From Actinomycetota bacterium (GTDB lineage Bacteria > Actinomycetota > CADDZG01 > WHSQ01): a DNA stretch of 64,000 nt. The notes beneath the pieces are model-generated. The model saw nothing but the letters and a program-made list of their open reading frames with translations. It did no database searches and was not told where the DNA came from. Every line of letters starts with the position of its first letter. Position 1 is the first letter of the stretch. The position numbers and the translations under genes are program-made. The stretch lies in assembly GCA_009380005.1 (NCBI GenBank), contig WHSQ01000001.1, positions 122,258-186,257 of the forward strand. The letters run 5' to 3'. Positions 16,138-26,525 of the stretch are shown here, piece by piece.

Positions 16138-16557
16138 ATGGGTCGTTCGTCACTGGTTCGCGTCGCGTGGACGCTGGCCCTGGCAGGTTCGCTGGGCGTC
16201 GGGATATGGGCCTTCTTCTCCCCGCGCGGCTTCTACGAGTCGCTCGCCACCTACCCGCCGTACAACCCCCACCTCCTGCGCGACATCGGAGCGTTCAACT
16301 TCGGCATCGGCATGACGCTGCTGGCCGCGCTCCGGTTCCGGGATGCCCTGTTGGTCGCCCTGACGGGGGCGGCGGGCGCTGCCGTCGCCCACGTTCTCTC
16401 CCACTTGATCGACCGCGGTGAAGGGGGCCGCGCGACAGACCCGTACGTCTTGGCTCTCTTCGCCGTGCTCTTGGTGGCTTCGGCCGTTGTGCGATCGCGT
16501 GAGATCAGAGCCCGCAGCTGGATGCGTGGTTCGGGCTCGGGCCTGATCAAGGGCTGA
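16138..16557 (+). CDS. four-helix membrane protein (unknown)
   Basis: A 139-residue inner-membrane protein with four predicted helices (about residues 8-28, 52-66, 70-90 and 103-120). Conserved-looking features are FFSPRGFYESL after helix 1 and the G-A-F-N-F-G-I-G segment. The RBS AGGAGGAG is excellent. It is followed after 4 nt by an SrpA-type catalase and probably forms an operon with it. It looks like a DUF4345/DoxX-like small membrane family; no function is assigned. Confidence 0.75.
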   Translation: MGRSSLVRVAWTLALAGSLGVGIWAFFSPRGFYESLATYPPYNPHLLRDIGAFNFGIGMTLLAALRFRDALLVALTGAAGAAVAHVLSHLIDRGEGGRATDPYVLALFAVLLVASAVVRSREIRARSWMRGSGSGLIKG

Positions 16558-16561
16558 GAGC

Positions 16562-17479
16562 ATGTCCGAACTCGCGGAACGGTTGGTGGATGCGATGAAT
16601 GCGATCCACGGCGTGCATCCCGGTCACCGAGCCGTGCATGCCAAAGGTTCGTGTGCACGGGGGACGTTCGTCGCGTCTCCGGCCGCCGCAGAGCTGTGCG
16701 TGGCTCCGCACCTGCAAGGAGACGAGATTCCGGTGACCGTTCGATTCTCCGGAGGCTCGGGCAAGCCGACTCGCGCCGACGGCGCGCACGATGAGCGTGG
16801 TCTCGCCGTCAAGTTCCACCTACCCGGCGGTTCGACCACGGATATCGTGTCGTTGACGCTTCCGGTGTTCTTCGTTCGCACTCCCGAGGACTTCCTCGCC
16901 TTCCTCGAGTCCCAACGCCCGGATCCCGAGACCGGCAAGCCCGATCTGGAGAGGATCGGAGCGTTCGTGGACGCGCATCCCGAGACGCGATTGGCGGTGG
17001 GCTTCGTAATGATGACGATGGCTCCGGCGAGTTTCGCCGGATGCACTTTCAACGGTATCCATGCATTCCGTTGGACGGGTCCCGACGACGAGGCGCGCTG
17101 GGTGAGATACCGATGGGTTCCAGACGAGGAGGCGGCGACCCTCACCGATCCCGAGACCCGCGCGCTCGGTAAGAACTACCTTCACGAGGATCTGGAACGC
17201 AAGCTGGGGACGGGAAGCATCGACTACGAACTGCGAGTGCAGATCGGAGAAGAAGACGACGATCCCAACGATCCCACCGTGGCATGGCCCGAAGAGAGGA
17301 CCTGGGTCACGGTTGGTCGGATGACCTTGACCGAATTCGCGGACAAGGATTGCGAGCCCATGATCTTCGATCCAGGTCGGATCGTCGATGGGATCGAGCG
17401 GTCGGACGACCCGATCCTGGCCATGCGTTCACTCGCCTACGGGGTCTCCTTCGAGAGGCGCACGTCCGTCGGCGATTGA
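16562..17479 (+). CDS. SrpA-type catalase-related haem protein
   Basis: A 305-residue protein of the short catalase family (about 300 residues versus about 480 for classical catalases). Seen are the distal His in VHPGHRAVHAKG (near residue 18-27), the VTVRFSGGSGKPTRADGAHDERGLAVKF segment with the conserved R-F-S and N/D-positions, and the proximal haem Tyr in RSLAYGVSFER near 293. It should use peroxide, as a peroxidase or weak catalase. No signal peptide is present. Confidence 0.88.
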   Translation: MSELAERLVDAMNAIHGVHPGHRAVHAKGSCARGTFVASPAAAELCVAPHLQGDEIPVTVRFSGGSGKPTRADGAHDERGLAVKFHLPGGSTTDIVSLTLPVFFVRTPEDFLAFLESQRPDPETGKPDLERIGAFVDAHPETRLAVGFVMMTMAPASFAGCTFNGIHAFRWTGPDDEARWVRYRWVPDEEAATLTDPETRALGKNYLHEDLERKLGTGSIDYELRVQIGEEDDDPNDPTVAWPEERTWVTVGRMTLTEFADKDCEPMIFDPGRIVDGIERSDDPILAMRSLAYGVSFERRTSVGD

Positions 17480-17503
17480 CCGCCACGAGGCGGCAGCCGG
17501 GCG

Positions 17504-18661
17504 CTAGAACTTCGGCCTGCTGCTGGGTTTCACTCGCTCGTCGCGGCCCAGTGAATGCACGGCGGAGACGGTCCTCGACCACGACGCCTTCAAGATCGAC
17601 TTGAGATGGTCCGACGTGCCCGGTCGGTTATAGGTGCGGGCCACGGGGAGGATCCGGTAGCTGTTCCTTGCGACCCACGTCGGCGTGAAGCGGATGCGAA
17701 CCACCTTCCAGCGGCCGTAGACCTTCTCGACCACGAGCTTGACTATCAGTCCGTCTTGCGTATCGACCGGCGAGTACTGCGCCGAGATGAAGTTGCCCAT
17801 CCCGTAGACGACGAATCGTCGGCGGACCGTTGTGATGCCCTGCACGACGTGCGCGTGGTGTCCGAGGATCACGTTGATGGCACGAGACTTCATCAGGCGA
17901 CGGGCGAGATCGCGCTGGAAGCCGGACGGGGCACGCTGGTACTCATTGCCCCAGTGGAGGCTGGCGATCACGAACTCCGCTCCCCGCCGCCGGGCTCCGC
18001 GCGCCTGTCGGATGATCTCTTCGGCGTTGATCACGTTGGCCAGCCAGGACTTGCCCTCCGGCAGTTTGAAACCGTTCAAGCCGTAGGTGAAGCTGACGTG
18101 TCCGACCTTTACGCCACCGACGTTGTACATCGCCGCGCGGCGACCCGACTTGCGCGTCCGCGCCGTGCCCTCGTGACCCACTCTGCGGTCGTGGAGGCTG
18201 TCTATCGTCGAGTAGATGCCGGGAGTGCCCTGGTCGTAGGAATGGTTCGATGCGGTCGAGCATTTGTCGAACCCGGCGTAGCGGATGCCCCTGGCGACCT
18301 GGCGCGGTGCGTTGAACACCGGGTACGACGACAGGGGGCCGGGAGCGCCCAAGGGAACCTCGAGGTGGCATATCGCGAGGTCTGCCTTGGACACGATCGG
18401 ACGGATCGGCTTGAACATCGGACGGAAGTCGAACGCTTTGCCGCTGGCCCGCCCGTACTCACGGGCCCGCTCGTAGACGGCGCGGTGGATCAGGATGTCC
18501 CCGGAGGCCAGGACGGTGAATCGCTCGGGTTCGCTCCCCGCAGCCGCGACCGGCTCCGCCGAGCCTTGCGATGCGGTGGCGGGCGGCTCATCCGAGATCG
18601 CTTTCCACAGGGAGGGGACGGCCGCCGCCGGGGCGAGGACCAACAGCAGTCCGATCGACAT
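17504..18661 (-). CDS. CapA-family metallophosphatase-like secreted protein
   Basis: A 385-residue protein with an N-terminal signal segment (MSIGLLLVLAPAAAVPSLW). The CapA/PgsA fold shows ASGDILIHRAVYERA, ICHLEVPLG, NAPRQVARGIRYAGFD, TASNHSYDQG, SLHWGNEYQRAPS and GHHAHVVQGI, which supply the metal-binding Asp and His residues of the calcineurin-like superfamily. Family members act in poly-gamma-glutamate or capsule biosynthesis. ATG 18661 is chosen because GGAGG lies 9 nt upstream; the frame is open far upstream but antisense to aceE. Confidence 0.88.
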   Translation of the reverse strand: MSIGLLLVLAPAAAVPSLWKAISDEPPATASQGSAEPVAAAGSEPERFTVLASGDILIHRAVYERAREYGRASGKAFDFRPMFKPIRPIVSKADLAICHLEVPLGAPGPLSSYPVFNAPRQVARGIRYAGFDKCSTASNHSYDQGTPGIYSTIDSLHDRRVGHEGTARTRKSGRRAAMYNVGGVKVGHVSFTYGLNGFKLPEGKSWLANVINAEEIIRQARGARRRGAEFVIASLHWGNEYQRAPSGFQRDLARRLMKSRAINVILGHHAHVVQGITTVRRRFVVYGMGNFISAQYSPVDTQDGLIVKLVVEKVYGRWKVVRIRFTPTWVARNSYRILPVARTYNRPGTSDHLKSILKASWSRTVSAVHSLGRDERVKPSSRPKF

Positions 18662-18892
18662 CCTGACGTTCCTCCGCACCCGTGGCCCCTTCCCGTTCGT
18701 CGGGCGCCCAGCCTGACATCCGGGGCCCGGCAAGCCAAGGCCTTCCCTGGGTTTCGCCGCCCTGCGGCCGGATCCGATGACCGGCTCGGGTGGAAAACCG
18801 GATCCCGACGCGCATAACTCGCGGACCAGGATTAGGGTCGGTTGGACATCAGTTTCCAGGACCGGAAGGCGGGTAGGTAGGGCTCCGCAACG

Positions 18893-19225
18893 ATGCAAAC
18901 CAGGAGACGTCTGGGCGAGGTCGTCGCTCTCAAGAGATGGTCCGGCCCCTCCGGCGAGTCCCTCCAGTGGCTCGGCCGGCTTATGCGTGACGAAGGCATC
19001 GACATCACCGAGGCGACCGCCGACCAGCTCGAACGCGGGAGTCCCGTCTACGCCACCGTGGACGCCGACGTGGTCGAGGTTCAGCGGCTGATGGCACGGC
19101 ACCACATCCTTCGTCTCCCGGTGGTCGACGACGGATGTCTGGTGGGGATCGTCGATCTGGTCGAGCTCGCTCTGCGGGCGAGCCGCGACGGCTCGGAGCC
19201 CCCCTCCGCGGCCTCCGGCCCGTAG
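18893..19225 (+). CDS. single CBS-domain protein
   Basis: A 110-residue protein with an N-terminal helical part (1-40) and one CBS motif: SPVYATVDADVVEVQRLMARHHILRLPVVDDGCLVGIVDLVELALRA (about 48-97). CBS domains sense adenosyl ligands and usually occur in pairs; a single copy would dimerise. It sits 60 nt upstream of aceE on the same strand. A regulatory link to the dehydrogenase is possible but not shown. Confidence 0.8.
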   Translation: MQTRRRLGEVVALKRWSGPSGESLQWLGRLMRDEGIDITEATADQLERGSPVYATVDADVVEVQRLMARHHILRLPVVDDGCLVGIVDLVELALRASRDGSEPPSAASGP

Positions 19226-19285
19226 TCCCCACGGCCCGAACGCGAATACGCTGGTCATCACGCCGCGATCGCTAGGGGGTGACCC

Positions 19286-21958
19286 GTGTACGACGCGTTC
19301 AAGAACCAGCTTCCGGACATCGACCCGGAAGAGACGCAGGAATGGATCGAGGCACTCGATTCCATCATCGAGGCCTCTCCCGGACGGGCGCGGTTCTTGC
19401 TTCACCGCATACTCCATCACGCCCGTTCCCGCCAGATCGGGCTGCCGTCGATGGTCTCCACCGACTACATCAACACGATCGCCCCCGAGGAAGAGCCTTA
19501 CTTCCCGGGCGACGAGGCCGTAGAGAAGCGCATCCGTCAGATCATCAGGTGGAACGCGGCCGCGATGGTGTTGCGCGCCAACAAGAACTGGAACGGCATC
19601 GGCGGCCATCTCGCCACGTACGCCAGCCTCGCATCGCTGATCGAGGTCGGCTTCAACCATTTCTTCCGCGGCAAGGACGATACCGGCGGCGGCGACCAGA
19701 TCTTCTTCCAGGGTCACGCGACCCCCGGCATCTACGCGCGCAGCTTCCTGGAGGGCCGCTTCGACGAGGACAAGCTGGAGCGGTTCCGGCGCGAGACCGC
19801 GGGTGGGCTCAGCTCGTATCCTCATCCGCGGGGCATGCCGGACTACTGGGAGTTCCCCACCGTGTCGATGGGGTTGGGCCCCCTGAACGCCATCTACCAG
19901 GCCCGCTTCAACCGTTACCTGCACAACCGCGGGATCAAGGACACGTCCCGCCAGCGCGTGTGGGCATTCATCGGGGACGGTGAGATGGACGAGCCCGAGT
20001 CGATGGCGGCGCTTTCGATCGCGGCGCGCGAGGGCCTCGACAACCTGACCTTCGTCGTGAACTGCAATCTCCAGCGCTTGGACGGGCCGGTGCGTGGGAA
20101 CGGCAAGATCATCCAGGAGCTCGAGTCCCTCTATCGGGGCGCCGGCTGGCACGTGATCAAGGTCGTGTGGGGCAGGGAATGGGACGAGCTCCTTGCCCGC
20201 GACGCGGACGGCGTTCTGGTCAACCAGATGAATACGACACTCGACGGGCAGTTCCAGAAGTACGTCGTGGAGTCGGGCGCTTACATCCGCGAAGACTTCT
20301 TCGGACCTGACCCGCGGCTCAAGAACCTCGTCGAGCATCTGTCCGACGACGACCTGAAGCGGCTCCGCCGCGGGGGCCACGATTACCGCAAGGTGCACGC
20401 TGCTTATGCCAGCGCGATGGCCCTGAAGGATGCGCCCGTCGTCATCCTCGCCAAGACCGTGAAGGGTTGGACGCTCGGTTCCGCGGTCGAGGGACGCAAC
20501 GTGACCCACCAGGCGAAGAAGCTGTCCGAGGAGGAGCTCGCCAAGTTCCGCGACACGCTCGAGCTTCCGATCCCCGATAAGGACATCAAAGAAGGGGCCC
20601 CGCCGTACTACCACCCCGGCCCCAACTCCGACGAGGTCCAGTACATGCTGGACCGGCGCAAGAGCCTCGGCGGCTTGCTCCCGGAGCGGAGGGTGGCGGT
20701 CCAGGCGCTCGAGCTTCCGAAGACCGAACTGTACGGAGAGTTCGACAAGGGATCGGGCAATCAGCCGGTCGCCACGACGATGGCATTCGTTCGACTGCTC
20801 CGCAAGCTCTTACGCGACAAGACGCTCGGAAAACGGGTCGTGCCGATCATCCCCGACGAGGCTCGGACGTTCGGTATGGAGGCTCTCTTTCCCGAGTTCA
20901 AGATCTACGCGCCGCACGGCCAGCTGTACGAACCCGTGGATGCCGAGCACCTGTTGGCGTACCGGGAGTCGCAGCAGGGCCAGATCCTCGAGGAGGGCAT
21001 CACCGAGGCCGGCTCGATGGGCTCATTCACCGCCGCCGGCTCCGCTTACGCCACGCATGGCGAGCACATGCTCCCGTTCTTCATCTTCTATTCGATGTTC
21101 GGCTTCCAGCGCATCGGCGACCTGATCTGGAGCGCCGGAGACCAGAGGGCGCGCGGCTTCCTGCTGGGGGCGACCTACGGTCGCACCACGCTGCAGGGCG
21201 AGGGATTGCAGCATCAGGATGGCCATTCGCTGCTGGTCGGCTCGACCAACCCGGCCACGCTCAGCTACGACCCCGCTTTCGCGTACGAGATCGCTCATAT
21301 CGTCAAGGACGGCATCCGCCGGATGGTGAACGAGGGCGAGGACGTCATGTATTACCTGGCCCTCTACAACGAGCCCTATCGCCAGCCCGCGATGCCCGAG
21401 GGCGTCGAAGAAGGCATCCTCAAGGGCCTCTACCTCTACAAAGAAGCGGCCGAGGAGAAGAGACATCGAACGCAGATCCTGGGCTCGGGGATCGCGTTGC
21501 CGATCGCGCTCGAGGCGCAGCGGATGCTCGCCGAGGATCATGATGTCGCTGCCGACATCTGGAGCGCCACCTCGTACCAGCAGTTGCGCGTGGAGGCACT
21601 CGACGCAGAACGTTGGAACCGTCTGCATCCCGAGGAGCCGGGCCGTACGCCGTACGTGACGTGGTGCCTCGACAACCGCACGGGGCCGGTGATCGCCGTG
21701 TCGGACTCGATGAAGGCGGTTCCCGACCAGATCGCACGGTGGGTGCCGCAACCATTCATTCCCTTGGGCACCGATGGGTTCGGCCGCGCCGACCACCGCG
21801 AGGCGCTCCGCAAGCATTTCGAGATCGATGCCGCGCACGTTGTCGTTGCTACGCTGGCGGCACTGGCGGAGTTCGGCGACTTCAAGCCGGAAGCCGTGGC
21901 CGAAGCGATCCACCGCTACGAGATCGATCCCGAGAAGATCAACCCGTACTTCGCCTGA
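19286..21958 (+). CDS. aceE: pyruvate dehydrogenase E1 component, homodimeric
   Basis: An 890-residue thiamine-diphosphate enzyme that decarboxylates pyruvate and passes acetyl to E2 lipoyl groups. The ThDP motif [14 protein letters not shown] ends in the expected Asn stretch [17 protein letters not shown] (near residues 230-275), and conserved [16 protein letters not shown] and [24 protein letters not shown] segments fit AceE. Length equals the family norm (about 880-930). GTG start. No E2 or E3 gene is near, so the other subunits must be elsewhere. The methyltransferase gene follows after 3 nt. Confidence 0.96.
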   Translation: MYDAFKNQLPDIDPEETQEWIEALDSIIEASPGRARFLLHRILHHARSRQIGLPSMVSTDYINTIAPEEEPYFPGDEAVEKRIRQIIRWNAAAMVLRANKNWNGIGGHLATYASLASLIEVGFNHFFRGKDDTGGGDQIFFQGHATPGIYARSFLEGRFDEDKLERFRRETAGGLSSYPHPRGMPDYWEFPTVSMGLGPLNAIYQARFNRYLHNRGIKDTSRQRVWAFIGDGEMDEPESMAALSIAAREGLDNLTFVVNCNLQRLDGPVRGNGKIIQELESLYRGAGWHVIKVVWGREWDELLARDADGVLVNQMNTTLDGQFQKYVVESGAYIREDFFGPDPRLKNLVEHLSDDDLKRLRRGGHDYRKVHAAYASAMALKDAPVVILAKTVKGWTLGSAVEGRNVTHQAKKLSEEELAKFRDTLELPIPDKDIKEGAPPYYHPGPNSDEVQYMLDRRKSLGGLLPERRVAVQALELPKTELYGEFDKGSGNQPVATTMAFVRLLRKLLRDKTLGKRVVPIIPDEARTFGMEALFPEFKIYAPHGQLYEPVDAEHLLAYRESQQGQILEEGITEAGSMGSFTAAGSAYATHGEHMLPFFIFYSMFGFQRIGDLIWSAGDQRARGFLLGATYGRTTLQGEGLQHQDGHSLLVGSTNPATLSYDPAFAYEIAHIVKDGIRRMVNEGEDVMYYLALYNEPYRQPAMPEGVEEGILKGLYLYKEAAEEKRHRTQILGSGIALPIALEAQRMLAEDHDVAADIWSATSYQQLRVEALDAERWNRLHPEEPGRTPYVTWCLDNRTGPVIAVSDSMKAVPDQIARWVPQPFIPLGTDGFGRADHREALRKHFEIDAAHVVVATLAALAEFGDFKPEAVAEAIHRYEIDPEKINPYFA

Positions 21959-21961
21959 TCC

Positions 21962-22666
21962 GTGGGCCTCTACGACGACGAAGCCCGCTACTACGACGCG
22001 CTCTACTACTGGAAGGATTACGAGGGTGAGGCGCGGCGGATAGAGGAGATCGTGGACGGTCGCGTTCCCCAGGCGAAGACCTTGCTGGACGTCGGATGTG
22101 GCACGGGGATGCACATGCTCATGCTGCGCGATCGCTTCGCGGTCACCGGGCTGGACCTCAACGACGCGATGCTCGAGGTCGCACGTGAGAGGCTCCCGGG
22201 CGTCACTCTGCACCGAGGTGACATGCTCGACTTCGATCTCGGCTCCCGCTTCGATATCATCACCTGTCTGTTCAGCGGGATCGGCTACGCGCCGGACGTG
22301 GCATCGCTCGACCGTGCGGTCGCGCGCATGGCCGCGCATCTCGATCCGGGAGGGCTGCTGATCGTCGAACCGTGGCTCGAGCCCGACGACTTCGCCGAAG
22401 GTCATCTCGGAGCCCTCCTCGCCGACCAACCCGATTTCAAGCTGGCGCGGCTCAACACGTCGCACAGAGACGGCCGAGCATCCCGCCTGGATTTCGTCTA
22501 CGCCCTCGTCAGTCCGGACGAGACGAAGACCTGGGAGTCGAGCGAGAGCCTGACCCTGTTCGAGCGAAACGAGATGTTGGCGGCCTTCGAGAGGGCCGGG
22601 TTTGAGGTCGAGCACGATCCGACCGGCCTCATGGGCCGGGGCCTATACGTGGCCATCCGGCGCTGA
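21962..22666 (+). CDS. class I SAM-dependent methyltransferase
   Basis: A 234-residue methyltransferase of the DesVI/TDP-sugar N-methyltransferase type. Motif I LLDVGCGTGMHMLML (about 41-55), the acidic loop LDLNDAM, motif II GDMLDFDLGSRFDIITCLFSGIGYA and motif III LDPGGLLIVEPWLEPDDF are present. GTG lies 3 nt after the aceE stop, so it is probably co-translated, which is an unusual partner for pyruvate dehydrogenase. Substrate unknown. Confidence 0.85.
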   Translation: MGLYDDEARYYDALYYWKDYEGEARRIEEIVDGRVPQAKTLLDVGCGTGMHMLMLRDRFAVTGLDLNDAMLEVARERLPGVTLHRGDMLDFDLGSRFDIITCLFSGIGYAPDVASLDRAVARMAAHLDPGGLLIVEPWLEPDDFAEGHLGALLADQPDFKLARLNTSHRDGRASRLDFVYALVSPDETKTWESSESLTLFERNEMLAAFERAGFEVEHDPTGLMGRGLYVAIRR

Positions 22667-22807
22667 TTGCGACTGTTTTCTCATCCGTCCCCTAATAGTG
22701 CAGAGCTACAATAAGCCTGCAGAGCACACGATAGGCGTGCATCCCCGCGGGTCGATTCCAGTTCTTGGTAAATCCGGCGGCCGGGGGGATAATCGACGGA
22801 TACGCAC

Positions 22808-25396
22808 ATGACAGCAACATGGCTCGAAGCAATGGAGCTTCTCCAGCCGTACTTCTACGGCCTCCTGATGCTGCTCGCCGTCATCCAGTGGCGCCGGCAT
22901 CCGGGGCGCCCCGCGGCGTGGTTGTGCACCGCCTTCGTCATCCTCGGGGTGGTCGTCGTGGCCGGCGCGCTATCGCCCCAGGCGTCCACGGACCCCGCGG
23001 TCGTCTGGGTGGGCAAGGCGATGATCGCCCTCCTCGTCTTCTTCCCCTACAGCCTGTACCGGTTCATGGGATCCATGATCGGTCAGATCACCTGGATCAA
23101 GGTCGTTGCGGCCGTGCTCACGCTGGGGCTCGCGGTGGCGGCGTTCCTGTTGCCGAGCTTCCCTCAGGAGGGCGATCCGCGTCCGCTGTGGTTCGAGATC
23201 TACATCGCCGTCCTCTTGGTCCAGTGGGCGGGGCTATCCAGCCTGGTCGCGGCGCGGCTGTGGCGGGCAGGCCGAGGCCATCCGGCCGTGGCGCGTCACA
23301 GGATGCGCACCATGAGCCTCGGGGCCGCAGGCCTGGCGCTGGCCCTCGTGGTGGCCGGCGAGCTGTCCGACGGCGGTGTAGCGGCGCTCGTCGTCCAGCT
23401 GCTGGCACTGTCCGCGGGCCCCCTGATGCTGACCGGGTTCACGCCTCCGTACGCCCTCCGTGCCTGGTGGCGTAGGAACGAGGACGCGTCCCTGACCAGA
23501 GCGGAACATTCCCTCACCGAGACCACGTCCGAGACCGAGCTCGCCGGGACCTTGCTGTCTCAAGCCCGCACCCTCCTCGCAGCGCCTTGGGCGTGGCTCG
23601 AGGATCGAGAAGGCAACGTCGTCGCCCGTGATCCCCGCCGGTCTCCGGGTTCGATCGACGAGTCGGGGTCGAATGGGACCACGCGCGCCGACGGCGACCG
23701 CGGATCCGTGATCGCCATCCCCATGCGATCTCACCGGCTCGTGGTCGCTGCGAGCCCGTTCATGCCCTTCTTCGGTTCCGAGGAGATCGAAAGATTGGAG
23801 CACCTGGCGGCTCTGGCCGACGTCGCTCTCTCCCGGCAGAGTCTCCTGGAGGACCAGCGCCTCTTGGCTGCAATCGTGGAATCGTCCAACGACGCGATCA
23901 TCGCCAAGACTCTCGATGGAACGATCACCGCCTGGAACCGCGGCGCGGAACGGATCTACGGTTACGGCGCGCAGGAGATCGTCGGTGAGTCCGTGAGGCT
24001 GCTGCTGCCGCCCGGCGACTCGGACGACGTGACTGCCATCCTGGCCAAGGTCGGAGCGGGCGAGGTCATAGATCACTACGAGACGAAGCGGCGCACGAAG
24101 CAGGGTCAGGTGATCGACGTATCGCTATCGGGTTCTCCCCTGCGAGACGGCTCCGGCAAAGTTGTCGGTGCATCGGTGATCGCTCGCGACGTCACCGAGG
24201 AGGTTCGCCTGCGGGCCGAGCTTCACGATCAGGCCAGGACTTTGGAGGCCGCTCGGGAAGAAGCCGAGCGAGCGAATACCTCGAAGACCGAATTCCTCTC
24301 GCGCATGAGCCACGAACTACGTACGCCCTTGAACGCGATCCTCGGCTTCGCCCAACTGCTGGAGATGGACGACCTCGATCCCGGCCAGCGCGATAGCACC
24401 GCACAGATCGTCAAGGGTGGTCGACGCCTCCTGGAGTTGATCAACGAAGTTCTGGATATCGCCAAGGTCGAGACCGGGCAACTGACCATGTCGCTGGAAG
24501 CGGTTCCGGTCCGGGAAGCGGTGCGGTCGACCGTAGACCTGATCCGTCCTCTCGCCGATCAGCGATCCATCGAGCTCGTCATCGACATCCCCGCGGATGG
24601 GGAGACTCACGTGATCGCCGACCGTCAGCGGCTGGAACAGGTTCTGCTGAACCTGCTTTCCAACGGGGTCAAGTACAACGTCGAGGGCGGAAGGGTGTCG
24701 GTTCACCTCCTCGATCCCGGCGACGACGTGGTCCGCATCGGCGTTCGCGATACCGGCCCTGGCATCGCCGACGAGGATAAGCCGCGGCTCTTCGCGCCCT
24801 TCGAACGCTTGGGGGCCGACCAGGCCGGTATCGAGGGCACCGGTCTCGGCCTTGCGCTCTCCAAGAGCCTCGTCGAGGCGATGGCCGGCCGGCTCGAGGT
24901 CGATAGCGGGGACGGATCGGGGTCCGTCTTCTGGGTCGAGCTCCCTGCGTCCGGCCCCCCCGCCGCCCAGACGGCCGTTCCGGCCGTGCTCGACGCCGCG
25001 GGTCGAGCCGAGGGGACGCACACGCTCCTGTACATCGAGGACAACCTGTCCAACCGGCGGCTGATCGAACAGGTGCTCGCTCACCGCCCCGGCGTATCGC
25101 TGATCGCGGCGATGACCGGCAACCTCGGACTGGACCTGGCGCGTGAGCATGGCCCCGACCTCGTGCTGTTAGATGTGCACCTACCGGATCTCGAAGGTGC
25201 GGAGGTGCTGGCACGCCTCCGCAAGGACCCCCGAACCAAGGAGGTCCCGGTCGTGATCCTCAGCGCCGACGCCACGCCGGGCCAGATCAGACGTTTCATG
25301 GCGGCGGGGGCCCAGGACTACCTGACGAAACCGATCGACGTACCCGAGTTCCTTGCGATGCTCGACCGGCTGCTCGCGGAGAAGGCACCCCGATGA
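22808..25396 (+). CDS. hybrid histidine kinase (7TM-PAS-HisKA-HATPase-REC)
   Basis: An 862-residue membrane sensor. Seven hydrophobic segments fill residues about 10-210, followed by a GAF-like region (about 235-345) and a PAS domain beginning AAIVESSNDAIIAKTLDG (about 355-460). The HisKA domain has SRMSHELRTPLN with the phospho-acceptor His at residue 502. The HATPase shows N-box NLLSNGVKYN, G1 DTGPGIADED and G2 GTGLGLALS. The C-terminal receiver (about 740-860) has the phospho-acceptor Asp at 789 and the Lys in YLTKPIDVPEF. The next gene starts 4 nt inside its end. Confidence 0.95.
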   Translation: MTATWLEAMELLQPYFYGLLMLLAVIQWRRHPGRPAAWLCTAFVILGVVVVAGALSPQASTDPAVVWVGKAMIALLVFFPYSLYRFMGSMIGQITWIKVVAAVLTLGLAVAAFLLPSFPQEGDPRPLWFEIYIAVLLVQWAGLSSLVAARLWRAGRGHPAVARHRMRTMSLGAAGLALALVVAGELSDGGVAALVVQLLALSAGPLMLTGFTPPYALRAWWRRNEDASLTRAEHSLTETTSETELAGTLLSQARTLLAAPWAWLEDREGNVVARDPRRSPGSIDESGSNGTTRADGDRGSVIAIPMRSHRLVVAASPFMPFFGSEEIERLEHLAALADVALSRQSLLEDQRLLAAIVESSNDAIIAKTLDGTITAWNRGAERIYGYGAQEIVGESVRLLLPPGDSDDVTAILAKVGAGEVIDHYETKRRTKQGQVIDVSLSGSPLRDGSGKVVGASVIARDVTEEVRLRAELHDQARTLEAAREEAERANTSKTEFLSRMSHELRTPLNAILGFAQLLEMDDLDPGQRDSTAQIVKGGRRLLELINEVLDIAKVETGQLTMSLEAVPVREAVRSTVDLIRPLADQRSIELVIDIPADGETHVIADRQRLEQVLLNLLSNGVKYNVEGGRVSVHLLDPGDDVVRIGVRDTGPGIADEDKPRLFAPFERLGADQAGIEGTGLGLALSKSLVEAMAGRLEVDSGDGSGSVFWVELPASGPPAAQTAVPAVLDAAGRAEGTHTLLYIEDNLSNRRLIEQVLAHRPGVSLIAAMTGNLGLDLAREHGPDLVLLDVHLPDLEGAEVLARLRKDPRTKEVPVVILSADATPGQIRRFMAAGAQDYLTKPIDVPEFLAMLDRLLAEKAPR

Positions 25397-26502
25397 GTTC
25401 CAGTCACGATCGTCCAAACAGGATCCTGGTTGTGGACGACGAGCCCGCCAACGTCGAGTTGATCCGGCGACTGTTGGCGAGATCCGGCTATACGCATGTG
25501 GAGTCGACGACCGACCCGACCGAGGTCGAGTCGATGTATCGCGCCCTGCAGCCCGATCTCATCATGCTGGATCTCCACATGCCGAAGCTCGATGGCTTCG
25601 GGGTCATGGAGCAGCTGTCGCAACTGATCCGGCCGGGCGAGTTCGTTCCGATCCTGGTCCTGACGGCGGACGTGACCCAGGACAGTAAACAGAAGGCGCT
25701 GGTAAGCGGAGCGAAAGATTTCCTGACCAAGCCCTTCGACCCCTCCGAGGTCGTAGCTCGGGTTGGCAACCTATTGGAGACGCGCAACTACCACCTCGAG
25801 CTTCGACGCCATAATGAACTGCTCGAAGAGAAGGTGCAAGAACGAACCGCCGCGCTGTGGGAGACGGTCGGGGATCTCGAGACCGCTCGCGACGACCTGC
25901 GCGTGGCCCAGGAAGAGACGATCCATAGCCTTTCCCTGGCCGCGGAGTTCCGAGATGATGAGACCTCACAGCACATCGAACGGATGAGTCGCTACTGCTC
26001 GATCATCGCCGCGGGCATGGACTTCGACAACGAACGTTGCGACACGGTCCGCCTCGCGTCCAAGATGCACGACGTTGGCAAGATCGGGGTTTCGGACTCG
26101 ATCCTTCTCAAGCCCGGCAAGTTGACCGACGAGGAGTACCTAGTGATGAAGGAACATGCCCAGATTGGCTACGAGATCCTTCGGGGAGCTTCTTCTGAAC
26201 TGGCGAGGACGGCCGCGACGATCGCCTGGACCCATCACGAGAAGGTCGACGGCAGCGGCTATCCGAGAGGGCTCACGCGAGACGACATCCCCCTCGAAGG
26301 GAGGATAGCGGCCGTCGCCGATGTCTTCGATGCCCTGACTACGAACAGGATCTACCGCCGGGCGTTCCCGCTGACGGAGGCGCTCGACGTCATGCGAGAG
26401 GGGGGCGGCGCTCACTTTGATGCCGAGATCCTGGATCTGTTCTTCGACCGGATGGACGAGGTCCTGAGGATGAAGGCCAAGCTCGAGGGATCGTCTCCCT
26501 AG
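25393..26502 (+). CDS. response regulator with HD-GYP phosphodiesterase domain
   Basis: A 369-residue RpfG-type regulator. The receiver (8-125) has the acidic pair DD15-16, the phospho-acceptor Asp60 in LIMLDLHMPKLDG and Lys in FLTKPFDP. A coiled-coil linker (130-175) joins it to an HD-GYP domain with SKMHDVGKIGVSD and HHEKVDGSGYPRGLTRDDIPLEGR. HD-GYP enzymes hydrolyse cyclic-di-GMP. The 4-nt overlap (ATGA) with the hybrid kinase makes it the likely phosphotransfer partner. Confidence 0.95.
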   Translation: MSSSHDRPNRILVVDDEPANVELIRRLLARSGYTHVESTTDPTEVESMYRALQPDLIMLDLHMPKLDGFGVMEQLSQLIRPGEFVPILVLTADVTQDSKQKALVSGAKDFLTKPFDPSEVVARVGNLLETRNYHLELRRHNELLEEKVQERTAALWETVGDLETARDDLRVAQEETIHSLSLAAEFRDDETSQHIERMSRYCSIIAAGMDFDNERCDTVRLASKMHDVGKIGVSDSILLKPGKLTDEEYLVMKEHAQIGYEILRGASSELARTAATIAWTHHEKVDGSGYPRGLTRDDIPLEGRIAAVADVFDALTTNRIYRRAFPLTEALDVMREGGGAHFDAEILDLFFDRMDEVLRMKAKLEGSSP

Positions 26503-26525
26503 CCGTGGCGACCGGAGCTGAGGCT

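Noticed and set aside
17504..20614. A 1036-residue frame on the minus strand covering the CapA gene and most of the aceE opposite strand
   Set aside because: Only 17504-18661 carries the CapA fold and a signal peptide; the rest is an antisense frame of aceE that stays open because of high GC.
21023..22615. A 530-residue minus-strand frame opposite aceE and the methyltransferase
   Set aside because: It mirrors two well-supported genes and has no recognisable domain.
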